Assembly: GCA_023898765.1 (NCBI GenBank)
Contig: CP060238.1
Span: 1,488,001-1,552,000 of the forward strand
Direction: 5' to 3'
DNA length: 64,000 nucleotides
Source: Rhodospirillales bacterium
GTDB taxonomy: Bacteria > Pseudomonadota > Alphaproteobacteria > Micavibrionales > Micavibrionaceae
Positions 8,011 to 15,705 of this stretch are shown piece after piece. The notes beneath the pieces are model-generated. The model worked only from the letters and a program-made list of their open reading frames with translations, made no database searches and was not told the origin of the DNA. Positions within the stretch are counted from its first letter, which is position 1, and the number at the start of each line of letters is the position of its first letter. The position numbers and the translations under genes are program-made.

Positions 8011-9645
8011 ATGACACGATTTATTTTTATTACAGGCGGCGTTGTTTCCTCACTGGGAAAAGGCCTCGGCTCCGCTGCGCTTGGCGCATTGCTGCAGGCC
8101 CGCGGTTTCAAGGTTCGCCTTTGCAAGCTGGACCCGTATCTGAACGTGGACCCCGGCACGATGAGCCCGTTCCAGCATGGCGAAGTCTTTGTGACGGATG
8201 ACGGGGCGGAAACGGATCTGGATCTGGGCCATTACGAGCGCTTTACCGGCAATCCGGCCAGCCAGAGCGACAACACCACCACGGGGCGCATCTACACGAA
8301 TGTTTTGCAGCGCGAGCGGCGCGGGGATTATCTGGGCGCCACCGTTCAGGTCATTCCGCACATCACGGACGAGATCAAAGCCTTCATCCGCGAGAAAGAC
8401 GGCACGGCGGATTTTGTGATGTGCGAAATCGGCGGCACGGTGGGCGACATTGAAAGCCTGCCTTTTCTGGAAGCCATCCGGCAATTCGGCAATGAAATGG
8501 GGCGGGACCGCGCGCTGTTTATTCACGTGACCCTGCTGCCGTGGATTCCGGCGGCGGGAGAGCTGAAAACCAAGCCGACCCAGCATTCCGTGAAGGAACT
8601 GATGGGCGTGGGCATTCGTCCGCGCATTCTGCTTTGCCGCGCGGACCGCGAAATCGAAAAAGAGGAACTGCGCAAAATCGCGCTTTTCTGCAATATTGAC
8701 GAAGACAAAGTCATTCCCGCGCTGGATGCGTCCTCCATTTACGAAGTGCCGCTGACCTATCACAAAGAGGGGCTGGACGCGCAGGTAATGGATGCGTTCG
8801 GGATCAAGGATTCAAAAGAGCCGGATTTATCCGTGTGGGAGGAAATCGTCCGCCGGATCAAACAGCCCGAAGGGGAGGTCACCATTGCAGTGGTCGGCAA
8901 ATACACCAACCTGACGGACAGCTACAAATCCCTCAACGAGGCGCTGTGCCACGGCGGCATTGCGAACAACACCAGGGTCAAGATCAAGTTCGTGGAATCC
9001 ACGCTGTTTGACGGGAGCGACGACAACATCGTCCATGAACTTCAGGACGTGAACGGCATTCTGGTTCCCGGCGGCTTCGGGGAGCGCGGGGCGGAAGGCA
9101 AGATCAAGGCGGCCGGGTTTGCGCGCGAAAAGAAAATTCCGTATTTCGGCATTTGTTTTGGGCTGCAGATGGCCGTGCTGGAAGCGGCGCGCAACACGGC
9201 GGGCATCGCAAACGCCAGCTCGACGGAATTTGCGCAGGAGGGCGAGCATCTCATCGGCCTGATGACCGAATGGACCAAGGACAATAAAAAAGAAAAGCGC
9301 ACCAGACACGAAGATATGGGCGGGACCATGCGCCTCGGCGCTTACCCGGCGACCCTGAAAAAAGGGTCCAGGGTGGCGGAGATTTACGGCTGCACCGACA
9401 TCAGCGAACGCCACCGCCACCGGTATGAAGTGAATATCAATTACCGGGAGCGGCTGGAAGAAAAGGGGCTCATTTTCTCCGGCACGTCGCCCGACGGGAA
9501 TCTGCCGGAAATTTGCGAAAGAAACGACCATCCGTGGTTTATCGGCGTGCAGTACCACCCGGAACTCAAATCGAAACCCTTCGCCCCGCATCCGCTTTTT
9601 GTGTCTTTCATCAAAGCGGCCATCGCGCAGGGGCGGCTGGTTTAA
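8011..9645 (+). CDS. pyrG: CTP synthase
   Basis: Makes CTP from UTP, ATP and glutamine. The 544-residue length is standard. The N-terminal synthetase domain starts with FIFITGGVVSSLGKGL, containing the nucleotide-binding loop, and continues with LDPYLNVDPGTMSPFQHGEVFVTDDG. The C-terminal class I amidotransferase domain has the nucleophile in YFGICFGLQMAV (Cys382) and the HPE triad residues in GVQYHPELKSKP. The gene sits between secG and kdsA. An imperfect hairpin with stem TAAATC/GATTTA at 9660-9678 just downstream could end transcription but lacks a proper T-tract. Confidence 0.97.
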   Translation: MTRFIFITGGVVSSLGKGLGSAALGALLQARGFKVRLCKLDPYLNVDPGTMSPFQHGEVFVTDDGAETDLDLGHYERFTGNPASQSDNTTTGRIYTNVLQRERRGDYLGATVQVIPHITDEIKAFIREKDGTADFVMCEIGGTVGDIESLPFLEAIRQFGNEMGRDRALFIHVTLLPWIPAAGELKTKPTQHSVKELMGVGIRPRILLCRADREIEKEELRKIALFCNIDEDKVIPALDASSIYEVPLTYHKEGLDAQVMDAFGIKDSKEPDLSVWEEIVRRIKQPEGEVTIAVVGKYTNLTDSYKSLNEALCHGGIANNTRVKIKFVESTLFDGSDDNIVHELQDVNGILVPGGFGERGAEGKIKAAGFAREKKIPYFGICFGLQMAVLEAARNTAGIANASSTEFAQEGEHLIGLMTEWTKDNKKEKRTRHEDMGGTMRLGAYPATLKKGSRVAEIYGCTDISERHRHRYEVNINYRERLEEKGLIFSGTSPDGNLPEICERNDHPWFIGVQYHPELKSKPFAPHPLFVSFIKAAIAQGRLV

Positions 9646-9727
9646 TAAATCGCCGGTATTAAATCTCTTCGGGATTTATTCCCCGCCCCTTGGGACGTTC
9701 GTCATTGCGGCAAAATGAAGCCCGTTT

Positions 9728-9828
9728 GTCATTGCGAGAGAGCGCAGCGACCGAAGCAATCCAGAAAAAACAACCGAAACTTCAGGATTCTGGATTGCCG
9801 CGCCGCTTTTTCAGCGGCTCGCAATGAC
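9728..9828. repeat. Palindromic dispersed repeat, GTCATTGCGAG family
   Basis: A 101-base element whose ends are inverted: GTCATTGCGAG at the left and CTCGCAATGAC at the right, with inner arms CAATCCAG and CTGGATTG. Related copies are at 10371-10411 (left half only) and 21886-22043. Elements of this kind are widespread in bacterial genomes as non-coding palindromes; they encode nothing here. Confidence 0.85.
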
Positions 9829-9838
9829 TGGACGGATG

Positions 9839-9855
9839 CCCCGCTGCCTGCGGGG
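9839..9855. terminator. Short hairpin between pyrG and the convergent unknown gene
   Basis: CCCCGC and GCGGGG form a six-base-pair stem around TGCCT, followed on the plus strand by TGCTTCATTTT. The T-tract is delayed and weak, so it may be an inefficient terminator for pyrG. Confidence 0.35.
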
Positions 9856-9864
9856 TGCTTCATT

Positions 9865-10239
9865 TTAAATATAAGTTGGTTTGACGGTCATCGCGGGATG
9901 GGATGCTCTCTTCTTGCCTTCCTCTTCCCGAGGCGGCTCCCAGCCAAGGGACGTGGCGGCGGCAAAGAGCTGGCTCGCCTGCGCAGGGGTTGCGCTAAAG
10001 CGTCTTGCCGCGATGTTTTGAATGACCTTCAGCGCCAGACCCGACTCTGACTGGGCCTGTTTGGGGGAGACATCGCTGCCGGCTAAAAACGCCGCCGTCA
10101 GGGGAGACAGGGCAATCGCGTCGTTTGTCTTTTTCTTTTCTTCTCTGGCTTTATCATACCGCGAGTTGGCCCGGCTTTCGACCGCTTTCGCAATATTTCT
10201 TCTTTCGCTTTTGCTTCTTTGGCTTGTTTTTTTGCTCAT
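9865..10239 (-). CDS. Hypothetical protein, basic N-terminus
   Basis: A 124-residue protein of unknown function. The first 38 residues are very rich in Lys, Arg, Ser and Glu (MSKKTSQRSKSERRNIAKAV), followed by a more ordinary alanine-rich region with LSPLTAAFLAG and a segment ATPAQASQLFAAATSLGW that looks helical. No membrane segment or signal peptide is visible. The start is supported by GAGGG six bases before the ATG. Its upstream leader contains a tandem 13-base repeat. It faces pyrG convergently and kdsA divergently and is probably monocistronic. Confidence 0.6.
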   Translation of the reverse strand: MSKKTSQRSKSERRNIAKAVESRANSRYDKAREEKKKTNDAIALSPLTAAFLAGSDVSPKQAQSESGLALKVIQNIAARRFSATPAQASQLFAAATSLGWEPPREEEGKKRASHPAMTVKPTYI

Positions 10240-10250
10240 TTTTTCCCTCT

Positions 10251-10282
10251 TTACCTTTTGCCCTTATCTTTTGCCTTTATCT
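10251..10282. repeat. Tandem 13-base repeat, about 2.5 copies
   Basis: TTACCTTTTGCCC at 10251-10263 is followed directly by TTATCTTTTGCCT at 10264-10276 and a partial TTATCT. It lies in the leader of the minus-strand gene at 9865-10239, 12-43 bases upstream of its start codon. On that strand the unit reads like repeated purine-rich, ribosome-binding-like sequence. Confidence 0.7.
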
Positions 10283-10370
10283 CTGCCGGCTGTCTATATT
10301 AGTGTATTATGGCAATAAAATGCAACCCAAATACTTGCGACCCCTCATTTTTTCGAGAATGCCTGTTTTC

Positions 10371-10411
10371 CGTCATTGCGAGAGAGCGCAGCGACCGAAG
10401 CAATCCAGAAA
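10371..10411. repeat. Left half of a GTCATTGCGAG palindromic repeat
   Basis: The 41 bases starting CGTCATTGCGAGAGAGCGCA match the left arm of the element at 9728-9828 almost base for base, but no right arm follows. It ends 10 bases before the kdsA -35 box. Confidence 0.8.
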
Positions 10412-10421
10412 AAAGAATCCC

Positions 10422-10450
10422 TTGCCAAAATAGGTATAAAATCCTATAAT
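10422..10450 (+). promoter_or_regulatory. kdsA promoter, sigma-70-like
   Basis: TTGCCA at 10422-10427 and a perfect TATAAT at 10445-10450, spaced by 17 bases. The spacer carries TAGGTAT and ends in TCC, as does the lipA promoter spacer at 22370-22386. Transcription would start near 10457, about 160 bases before kdsA. Confidence 0.65.
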
Positions 10451-10538
10451 ATCTCTATGCCCTGCCATAAACCGTCCCGGACCGCCAACCCGTTGAAAAA
10501 CAAAGAAAGGCCCGCTTGCGGCAGGACGCATTTCAGGG

Positions 10539-10565
10539 AACGAACTGAGTATTTCCAGATTACGG
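10539..10565 (+). other. Conserved leader block shared with lipA
   Basis: Twenty-seven bases beginning AACGAACTGAGT and ending CCAGATTACGG match the sequence at 22481-22507 at 25 positions. In both places the block lies the same distance (94 bases) from the first base of the TATAAT box. Its function is unknown. Confidence 0.7.
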
Positions 10566-10616
10566 TAAATAAAAAATCCTTTGTGCCCCGGGGGCTTCGC
10601 GGTTAAAACAACGCCT

Positions 10617-11465
10617 ATGAAAACAGTCTCCGTCCAGAAGATCGATATCGCCAATAACAAGCCGTTTGTGCTCTTTGGGGGGCTGAACGTCCTCGAAAAC
10701 GAAGCGCTCACCTTAAAGGCCGTTGAGGTTTATAAAACCGTCACGGACAGGCTCGGCATTCCGTTTATTTTCAAGGCCAGCTTTGACAAGGCCAACCGCT
10801 CCAGCATCCATTCCTACCGCGGCGTCGGGATGGAGGAGGGGCTGCGCATCTTTGAAAAGGTGAAAGCGGAGTTCGACAATGTGCCCGTTATTACGGATGT
10901 GCATGAAATCAATCAGTGCCGGGCCGTGGCGGAGGTGGTGGATGTCCTGCAGATTCCGGCGTTTCTGGCGCGCCAGACCGATCTGGTGGCGGCAATGGCC
11001 AAAACCGGGGCGGTCATTAACATCAAGAAGCCCCAGTATATGTCGCCCTATCAGATCGGCAATATCGTCGATAAATTTTCCGAATGCGGCAATGACAAAA
11101 CGATCATCTGCGAGCGCGGCCATACATTCGGGTACGACAATCTTGTGGTGGACCCGATGGCTTTTGGCGTGATGAAAGAGATGAGCGGCGGCACGCCCAT
11201 TATCTGCGACAGCGTTCATGCGTCCCAAATGCGTCTGCCGGGGAGCGAGGCGTCCGGCGGGCGGCGGGCGCTTGTGCCGGATTTAAGCCGCGCCGTGCTG
11301 GCGATCGGGATTGCGGGGCTGTTTATCGAAGCCTATGAAGACCCGGACCAGGCCAGATGCGACGGCCCCTCCGCCTTGCCCTATCACAAGCTGGAAGAAT
11401 TTCTGGCGCAGGCCAAAGCCGTGGACGATCTGGTGAAAAGCATGGATTTGGTGCAGGTTTCCTAA
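10617..11465 (+). CDS. kdsA: 3-deoxy-8-phosphooctulonate synthase
   Basis: Condenses phosphoenolpyruvate with arabinose 5-phosphate to make KDO-8-phosphate, the precursor of the lipopolysaccharide inner core. The 282-residue protein has the family landmarks: IFKASFDKANRSS near residue 57, the VITDVHE segment, LQIPAFLARQTDL, NIKKPQ, ERGHTFGY and the metal-region DSVHASQ. An in-frame upstream extension to 10581 adds a non-homologous stretch, so the ATG at 10617 is preferred. The gene implies that the organism makes a KDO-containing outer membrane. It shares promoter architecture with lipA. Confidence 0.96.
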   Translation: MKTVSVQKIDIANNKPFVLFGGLNVLENEALTLKAVEVYKTVTDRLGIPFIFKASFDKANRSSIHSYRGVGMEEGLRIFEKVKAEFDNVPVITDVHEINQCRAVAEVVDVLQIPAFLARQTDLVAAMAKTGAVINIKKPQYMSPYQIGNIVDKFSECGNDKTIICERGHTFGYDNLVVDPMAFGVMKEMSGGTPIICDSVHASQMRLPGSEASGGRRALVPDLSRAVLAIGIAGLFIEAYEDPDQARCDGPSALPYHKLEEFLAQAKAVDDLVKSMDLVQVS

Positions 11466-11516
11466 AAAAATATTTTAAAAACAATACGTTAACTCTTTAA
11501 TTTTTTTAAATATTTT

Positions 11517-11528
11517 TTGTGCTATAAT
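11517..11528 (+). promoter_or_regulatory. Extended -10 promoter upstream of the small unknown gene
   Basis: TTGTGCTATAAT contains a perfect TATAAT at 11523-11528 preceded by the TGN extension. The surrounding sequence is very AT-rich and no good -35 is seen. A short hairpin AGGGC/GCCCT at 11541-11556 follows in the leader. Confidence 0.6.
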
Positions 11529-11585
11529 GAGAATGTTATACAGGGCGGAAAAGCCCTTAAAAAGAAGAACAAAGGATTTGGCAAC

Positions 11586-11936
11586 GTGACAACCGTTCAA
11601 GGCGCATCCCGGTATTTGAATACGGCGACCCTGACCAACCTGCGGGGAACGCCCGCGGTGCAATCGACCGTTTTGGGCGAAGGGAGCGGCACGGCGGGCC
11701 TTCTGGATGCCGCCCGGGTCGATACGGGTATCGGGCTTTCACAGAATGCGCGGGCGCTGACCCGGCAGTTCCTTGACCAGTCGGCCTCCGGTTTTAACAC
11801 CATCTTTTCATTGAACAGCGTCGAGTTCGGCACGACGGAAACCCTCCAGCAAAAGATTCTGGCCCTGCGCGCGGGCGTGCCGGAAAGCCAGCTTGCGCCG
11901 TCCCTGCGCGGCGACGTTGTCGATGAAGAGGCTTAA
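11586..11936 (+). CDS. Hypothetical protein between kdsA and eno
   Basis: A 116-residue protein read from the GTG at 11586, which has AAAGGA ten bases upstream; the in-frame TTG at 11517 is rejected because the promoter -10 lies downstream of it. The sequence is rich in Gly, Thr, Ala and Leu, with a middle segment NARALTRQFLDQSASGFNTIFSL likely to be helical and an acidic C-terminus. There is no signal peptide or membrane helix and I recognise no family. It has its own promoter and lies 72 bases before eno, and may be cotranscribed with it. Confidence 0.6.
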   Translation: MTTVQGASRYLNTATLTNLRGTPAVQSTVLGEGSGTAGLLDAARVDTGIGLSQNARALTRQFLDQSASGFNTIFSLNSVEFGTTETLQQKILALRAGVPESQLAPSLRGDVVDEEA

Positions 11937-12008
11937 AAAGCTTAAACCCCTTTCCCTTTTCCCTGTTTTTTCGTACTGTCTCTCCACTGAAAAAAGGAGA
12001 GATTTTTT

Positions 12009-13322
12009 ATGAGCGCAATTGTAGACATTACGGCCCGTCAAATTCTGGATAGCCGGGGCAACCCGACCGTGGAAGTGGACGTTCTTCTGGAAAGCGGTGC
12101 GCGCGGACGTGCGGCGGTGCCCTCCGGCGCTTCGACAGGAGCGTATGAAGCCGTTGAATTGCGGGACGGCGATAAATCCCGCTATGGCGGCAAAGGCGTT
12201 GAAAAAGCCGTTGAGTTTGTGAACACCGATCTCTTCGAAGCGTTGAGCGGGCAGGACCCCGAGGATCAGCTCCATCTGGACCATGCAATGATCGCGCTGG
12301 ACGGGACGGAGAACAAATCCCGTTACGGGGCCAATGCGATTTTGGGAGTATCCCTGGCGATTGCGAAAGCCGTGGCGGAGGAACTGGACGTGCCGCTCTA
12401 TCGTTATCTGGGCGGACCGTACGCCCATCTTCTGCCGACGCCGATGATGAATATCATCAATGGCGGCGCGCATGCGGACAATCCTGTCGATATTCAGGAA
12501 TTTATGATTATGCCGGTGGGAATGCAGGATTTCTCGGAAGCCCTGCGCTGCGGCGCGGAAGTGTTTCACGCGCTGAAGAAACAGCTTTCCGAAGCCGGGC
12601 TGAACACCAATGTCGGCGATGAAGGCGGCTTTGCGCCGGAAGTGAAGTCTTCGACCGAAGCCCTCGACTTTATCATGAAAGCGATCGAGGCCGCAGGCTA
12701 CACGCCGGGCCGGGATGTCGTGATTGCGCTGGATGCCGCCGCCAGCGAGTTTTTCAAGGATGGAAAATACGAACTGGCGGGAGAAGGGCGCTCCCTGTCT
12801 TCTGCGGAGATGGTGAAATACTACGAGGATCTTTGCGCGCGCTACCCGATCGCCTCGATTGAGGACGGCCTTGATGAAGACGACTGGGAGGGCTGGGTCA
12901 AATTGACCGGGGCGCTGGGAGACCGGGTGCAGCTTGTCGGGGACGACCTGTTTGTCACCAATCCCGGGCGGCTTCGGGAGGGAATAGACAAGGGCGCGGC
13001 CAATGCCATCCTGATCAAGGTCAACCAGATCGGCACGCTCAGCGAAACGCTGGAAACCATCGAAATAGCCAAACGGGCGGGTTACGGCATTGTGATGTCG
13101 CACCGCTCCGGCGAAACGGAAGATTCCACGATTGCGGATCTCGCCGTGGCGACGAATTGCGGGCAAATCAAGACAGGCTCCCTGTCCCGCTCTGACCGCG
13201 TGGCAAAATACAACCAGCTTCTGCGAATTGAAGAGGACCTTGGACCGTCCGCCGCCTATGCCGGGGCAGGGGCCTTGAAATCCGCGCCGCAAAAAAAGGC
13301 TGCCAAAAAGAAAGCGGCTTGA
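12009..13322 (+). CDS. eno: Enolase
   Basis: Converts 2-phosphoglycerate to phosphoenolpyruvate. The 437-residue protein has ARQILDSRGNPTVEVDV at the N-terminus, the flexible loop PSGASTGAYEAVELRD, NVGDEGGFAP, the metal ligands in DAAASEF, SIEDGLDEDDWEGW and VGDDLFVTNP, and the signature ILIKVNQIGTLSET. A C-terminal tail of about 20 residues ends in a lysine-alanine run (KKAAKKKAA), a modest extension beyond the usual end. AAGGAGAG precedes the ATG. The order eno-ftsB-pdhA is typical of alphaproteobacteria. Confidence 0.97.
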   Translation: MSAIVDITARQILDSRGNPTVEVDVLLESGARGRAAVPSGASTGAYEAVELRDGDKSRYGGKGVEKAVEFVNTDLFEALSGQDPEDQLHLDHAMIALDGTENKSRYGANAILGVSLAIAKAVAEELDVPLYRYLGGPYAHLLPTPMMNIINGGAHADNPVDIQEFMIMPVGMQDFSEALRCGAEVFHALKKQLSEAGLNTNVGDEGGFAPEVKSSTEALDFIMKAIEAAGYTPGRDVVIALDAAASEFFKDGKYELAGEGRSLSSAEMVKYYEDLCARYPIASIEDGLDEDDWEGWVKLTGALGDRVQLVGDDLFVTNPGRLREGIDKGAANAILIKVNQIGTLSETLETIEIAKRAGYGIVMSHRSGETEDSTIADLAVATNCGQIKTGSLSRSDRVAKYNQLLRIEEDLGPSAAYAGAGALKSAPQKKAAKKKAA

Positions 13323-13380
13323 TTTTACCTCTTATAAAACATATAAGCGAAAAGAGTTCTGTTAAATAAAAGAGGCAAAA

Positions 13381-13563
13381 ATGGTCGATCAAACGAAAAA
13401 ACCAAATCTTTCATCCGGTTATATGACGGCGCGGGAGTGGAACGGCTCAGTGGGGTGGGGAACGGTTCCCAAGGAGCGGGATGCGGAACGTCCTGAAAAT
13501 CAGGACAGAATAGAGCGCTTGAAAAAGCAGGAAGCAAAGACGGCCTTGCGTCTGTCCGTTTAG
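13381..13563 (+). CDS. Small hypothetical protein between eno and ftsB
   Basis: A 60-residue hydrophilic, charged protein with AGAGG six bases before its ATG. It contains tryptophans in TAREWNGSVGWGTVP and an RERD/RLKKQEAK-like charged C-terminal half. No known family is apparent. Its reading frame, ribosome binding site and position 58 bases after eno make it a plausible cotranscribed gene, but with such a short length it could be spurious. Confidence 0.5.
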   Translation: MVDQTKKPNLSSGYMTAREWNGSVGWGTVPKERDAERPENQDRIERLKKQEAKTALRLSV

Positions 13564-13673
13564 GTCGGGATTCATTTCCTCGCGTCCTGAAATTCCTGAA
13601 TCATTAGAGTCACTTACTTAAAGTCGTTCTTCTTTTGTACTCATTAAGTCATTGAATCTATTGTGTTTTTTAT

Positions 13674-13702
13674 TTGACACGGGTGATTCGTTTGTGATTC
13701 TA
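13674..13702 (+). promoter_or_regulatory. Promoter immediately upstream of ftsB
   Basis: A perfect TTGACA at 13674-13679 is followed after 17 bases by GATTCT at 13697-13702. Transcription from it would begin at about the ftsB ATG itself (13710), and no ribosome binding site precedes that ATG, so the message may be leaderless. Confidence 0.5.
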
Positions 13703-13709
13703 TGCCCGT

Positions 13710-14027
13710 ATGAAACGTCTTGCAGAACAACGCTATCTTCTCCGTCAGAACCTGATCGCCGTCATCGGCCTGTGCCTGAGTGTTTACTTTTGTTACCACC
13801 TGATTGCGGGGGAGCGCGGATTCCTGCGAAAGATTTCCCTGGAAAGACAGATCGAAACACTCGCATCAACGCAGGATTCCCTTTTGCAGGAACGTCAAGC
13901 CCTTGAGAAAAAGGTAAAGATGATGCGGCCCGGCAGCGTCAATCGCGACCTTCTGGAAGAACGTGTGCGCAGCGTTCTGGGATATACCCATGAAGATGAA
14001 AAGGTTTTGCTACAAAGTCGCTCATAG
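13710..14027 (+). CDS. ftsB: Septum formation initiator FtsB/DivIC family
   Basis: A 105-residue bitopic division protein expected to bridge FtsQ and FtsL at the septum. It has a short cytoplasmic N-terminus, one transmembrane helix at about residues 15-33 and a periplasmic coiled coil (about 42-72) containing SLERQIETLASTQDSLLQERQALEKKV broken here into heptads. The C-terminal motif around RDLLEERVRSVLGY is typical of the alphaproteobacterial family. Its place between eno and pdhA agrees with the conserved order. Confidence 0.85.
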   Translation: MKRLAEQRYLLRQNLIAVIGLCLSVYFCYHLIAGERGFLRKISLERQIETLASTQDSLLQERQALEKKVKMMRPGSVNRDLLEERVRSVLGYTHEDEKVLLQSRS

Positions 14028-14173
14028 AAGTACCTTATTTCCCGTAAATCATAAAAATTCTTTAAAAACAGTATGTTGCAGTGCAAAAACGGTCCTTTTT
14101 TGCTGGCACGCCTTGCCGGAATGGTGTAACTCGGAAACACCTAAGCTTTTCGCTAATTTAAGAGGAAATCTCT

Positions 14174-15217
14174 GTGGCTGAGACAAAAAAATCAAAATCC
14201 CCCAAAACATCAAAGAAAACGCCGCCGCTGAAGGCCGTTTCGGGGGCTTATCCGAAACGGGACGCGGAAGAAATGAAAACGCTCTACCGGGAGATGCTCA
14301 TGATCCGCCGTTTCGAGGAAAAAGCGGGGCAGCTTTACGGCATGGGACTGATCGGAGGGTTTTGCCATCTTTATATCGGGCAGGAGGCTGTCGTGACAGG
14401 GATTTCCTCGGTGCAAAAACCGCAGGACACGGTCGTCACCACCTATCGCGATCATGCCCATATGCTCGCCTGCGGGATGGACCCGAAGGGGATTATGGCG
14501 GAGCTTACGGGCCGCAGCGGCGGGTATTCCCGCGGCAAGGGCGGATCCATGCATATGTTCAGCAAGGAGGCCAATTTCTTCGGCGGGCACGGGATTGTCG
14601 GCGCCAGCGCCTCCATCGGGACGGGACTGGCCTTTTCCCACAAATACAAGGAAGATGGCGGCGTCGCGATTGTCTATGGCGGGGACGGCGCGGCGAACCA
14701 GGGGCAGGTCGCGGAATGTTATAACATGGCCGCCCTCTGGAAATTGCCGGTTCTTTACGTGATCGAGAATAATATGTACGGGATGGGCACCTCCGTGGCC
14801 CGCTCTTCCGCCGGACAGCTTTATGCGCGCGGCGCCGGGTACGGCATTCCGGGGGAGCAGGTGGACGGCATGGACGTTTTCACCGTTCAGGCCGCGGCGC
14901 GTCAGGCGCTTGAGTATGTGCGCTCCGGCAACGGGCCTTATATTCTGGAGATGATGACCTACCGCTATCGCGGGCATTCCATGTCCGATCCGGCCAAATA
15001 CCGCACCAAGGAAGAAGTCTCGGAGATGAAAGAGAACCGGGATCCGATTGTGACCCTGAAAAACCTGATGCTCGCGGACGGGGCGCTCGGGGAAGACGAT
15101 CTCAAGCCCCTGGAAAAAGAGATCAGGGAAATCGTAAATGAAGCCGCCAGCTTCGCGCAGGAAAGCCCGCAGCTTCCGCCCGAAGATCTCTGGACCGACG
15201 TTCTGGTGGAGGTATAG
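14174..15217 (+). CDS. pdhA: Pyruvate dehydrogenase E1 component, alpha subunit
   Basis: Thiamine-diphosphate-binding subunit of the pyruvate dehydrogenase complex. The 347-residue protein starts at a GTG preceded by AGAGGAAA. The thiamine diphosphate motif runs from YGGDGAANQGQ to VIENNMYGMGTS, and the phosphorylation-loop region RYRGHSMSDPAKYR is conserved. The N-terminal 30 residues are a basic, lysine-rich extension (KKSKSPKTSKKT). The beta subunit follows after an intervening unknown gene. Together with pdhB, pdhC and lpd it makes acetyl-CoA from pyruvate. Confidence 0.96.
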   Translation: MAETKKSKSPKTSKKTPPLKAVSGAYPKRDAEEMKTLYREMLMIRRFEEKAGQLYGMGLIGGFCHLYIGQEAVVTGISSVQKPQDTVVTTYRDHAHMLACGMDPKGIMAELTGRSGGYSRGKGGSMHMFSKEANFFGGHGIVGASASIGTGLAFSHKYKEDGGVAIVYGGDGAANQGQVAECYNMAALWKLPVLYVIENNMYGMGTSVARSSAGQLYARGAGYGIPGEQVDGMDVFTVQAAARQALEYVRSGNGPYILEMMTYRYRGHSMSDPAKYRTKEEVSEMKENRDPIVTLKNLMLADGALGEDDLKPLEKEIREIVNEAASFAQESPQLPPEDLWTDVLVEV

Positions 15218-15222
15218 AAAAA

Positions 15223-15687
15223 ATGTCTTCCCTCACGGCTCATCATATGGACGATCTGGATCTTGAAACGCTTCTTTTGCCTCGCTCTGCCGATCAAAAA
15301 TTAAAACTGTCTTTTTCGGAGGCTGTGCCGGATGTGGCGGCGCGCTATCCTAAACTGACATTTGCCTTTTATCTCACGGCGGCATGTGGTCTGGGCGTCA
15401 AGGCTCTCGGACCGTCCATACCGACCATCGCCTTGTCAACGGCAGCGCTTATCGCCCTTCCTGTAGGGACTCCTCTTTTGGGTCCTTTTCATGAGGCATT
15501 GACAACGCTTGGAGGAAAAACGGCGAAATGCAGAAGACATTTTTTATGGGCGGCAAAATATGATCGCGTGCAGCATGCCTGTGCAAAGCGAGAGGGAGCT
15601 TTTTCCAAATGGAGAGAGACAAGAGCTCTGCGCAAAGCCGAACAACATCGGGAAAAAGCAAAAGCGCTATGGGTGAAATCCCTTTAA
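15223..15687 (+). CDS. Hypothetical protein inserted between pdhA and pdhB
   Basis: A 154-residue protein starting 5 bases after the pdhA stop and ending 18 bases before pdhB, so it is presumably translated from the pdh message. It has a hydrophilic N-terminus, one or two hydrophobic segments (about residues 45-61 and 66-87: LTFAFYLTAACGLGV and IALSTAALIALPVG), and a strongly basic C-terminal half rich in Lys, Arg, Ala and Glu. I recognise no family. It could be a small membrane protein. Genes between pdhA and pdhB are not usual in alphaproteobacteria. Confidence 0.6.
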   Translation: MSSLTAHHMDDLDLETLLLPRSADQKLKLSFSEAVPDVAARYPKLTFAFYLTAACGLGVKALGPSIPTIALSTAALIALPVGTPLLGPFHEALTTLGGKTAKCRRHFLWAAKYDRVQHACAKREGAFSKWRETRALRKAEQHREKAKALWVKSL

Positions 15688-15705
15688 GACGGAGATAAAG
15701 AGAAT

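Larger units (their letters stand above)
10240..10616. other. Intergenic region between the unknown gene and kdsA
   Basis: The 377-base gap holds, from left to right, the leader of the minus-strand gene with a 13-base tandem repeat, half of a GTCATTGCGAG palindrome, a strong sigma-70-like promoter for kdsA, and a 27-base block also found upstream of lipA. A 49-codon frame from the ATG at 10457, placed where transcription should start, ends at 10606, but nothing else supports it as a gene. Confidence 0.6.

Noticed and set aside
10457..10606. Leaderless 49-codon frame upstream of kdsA
   Set aside because: It lies at the predicted transcription start but its frame differs from that of the lipA leader frame through the shared block, and the peptide has no recognisable features.
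11808..13292. Long open frame antisense to eno (494 codons)
   Set aside because: Shadow of enolase; no ribosome binding site or recognisable motif.
14083..14103. Hairpin GCAAAAA/TTTTTGC before pdhA as an attenuator
   Set aside because: A weak AT stem without a terminator tract or leader peptide; nothing else supports regulation.
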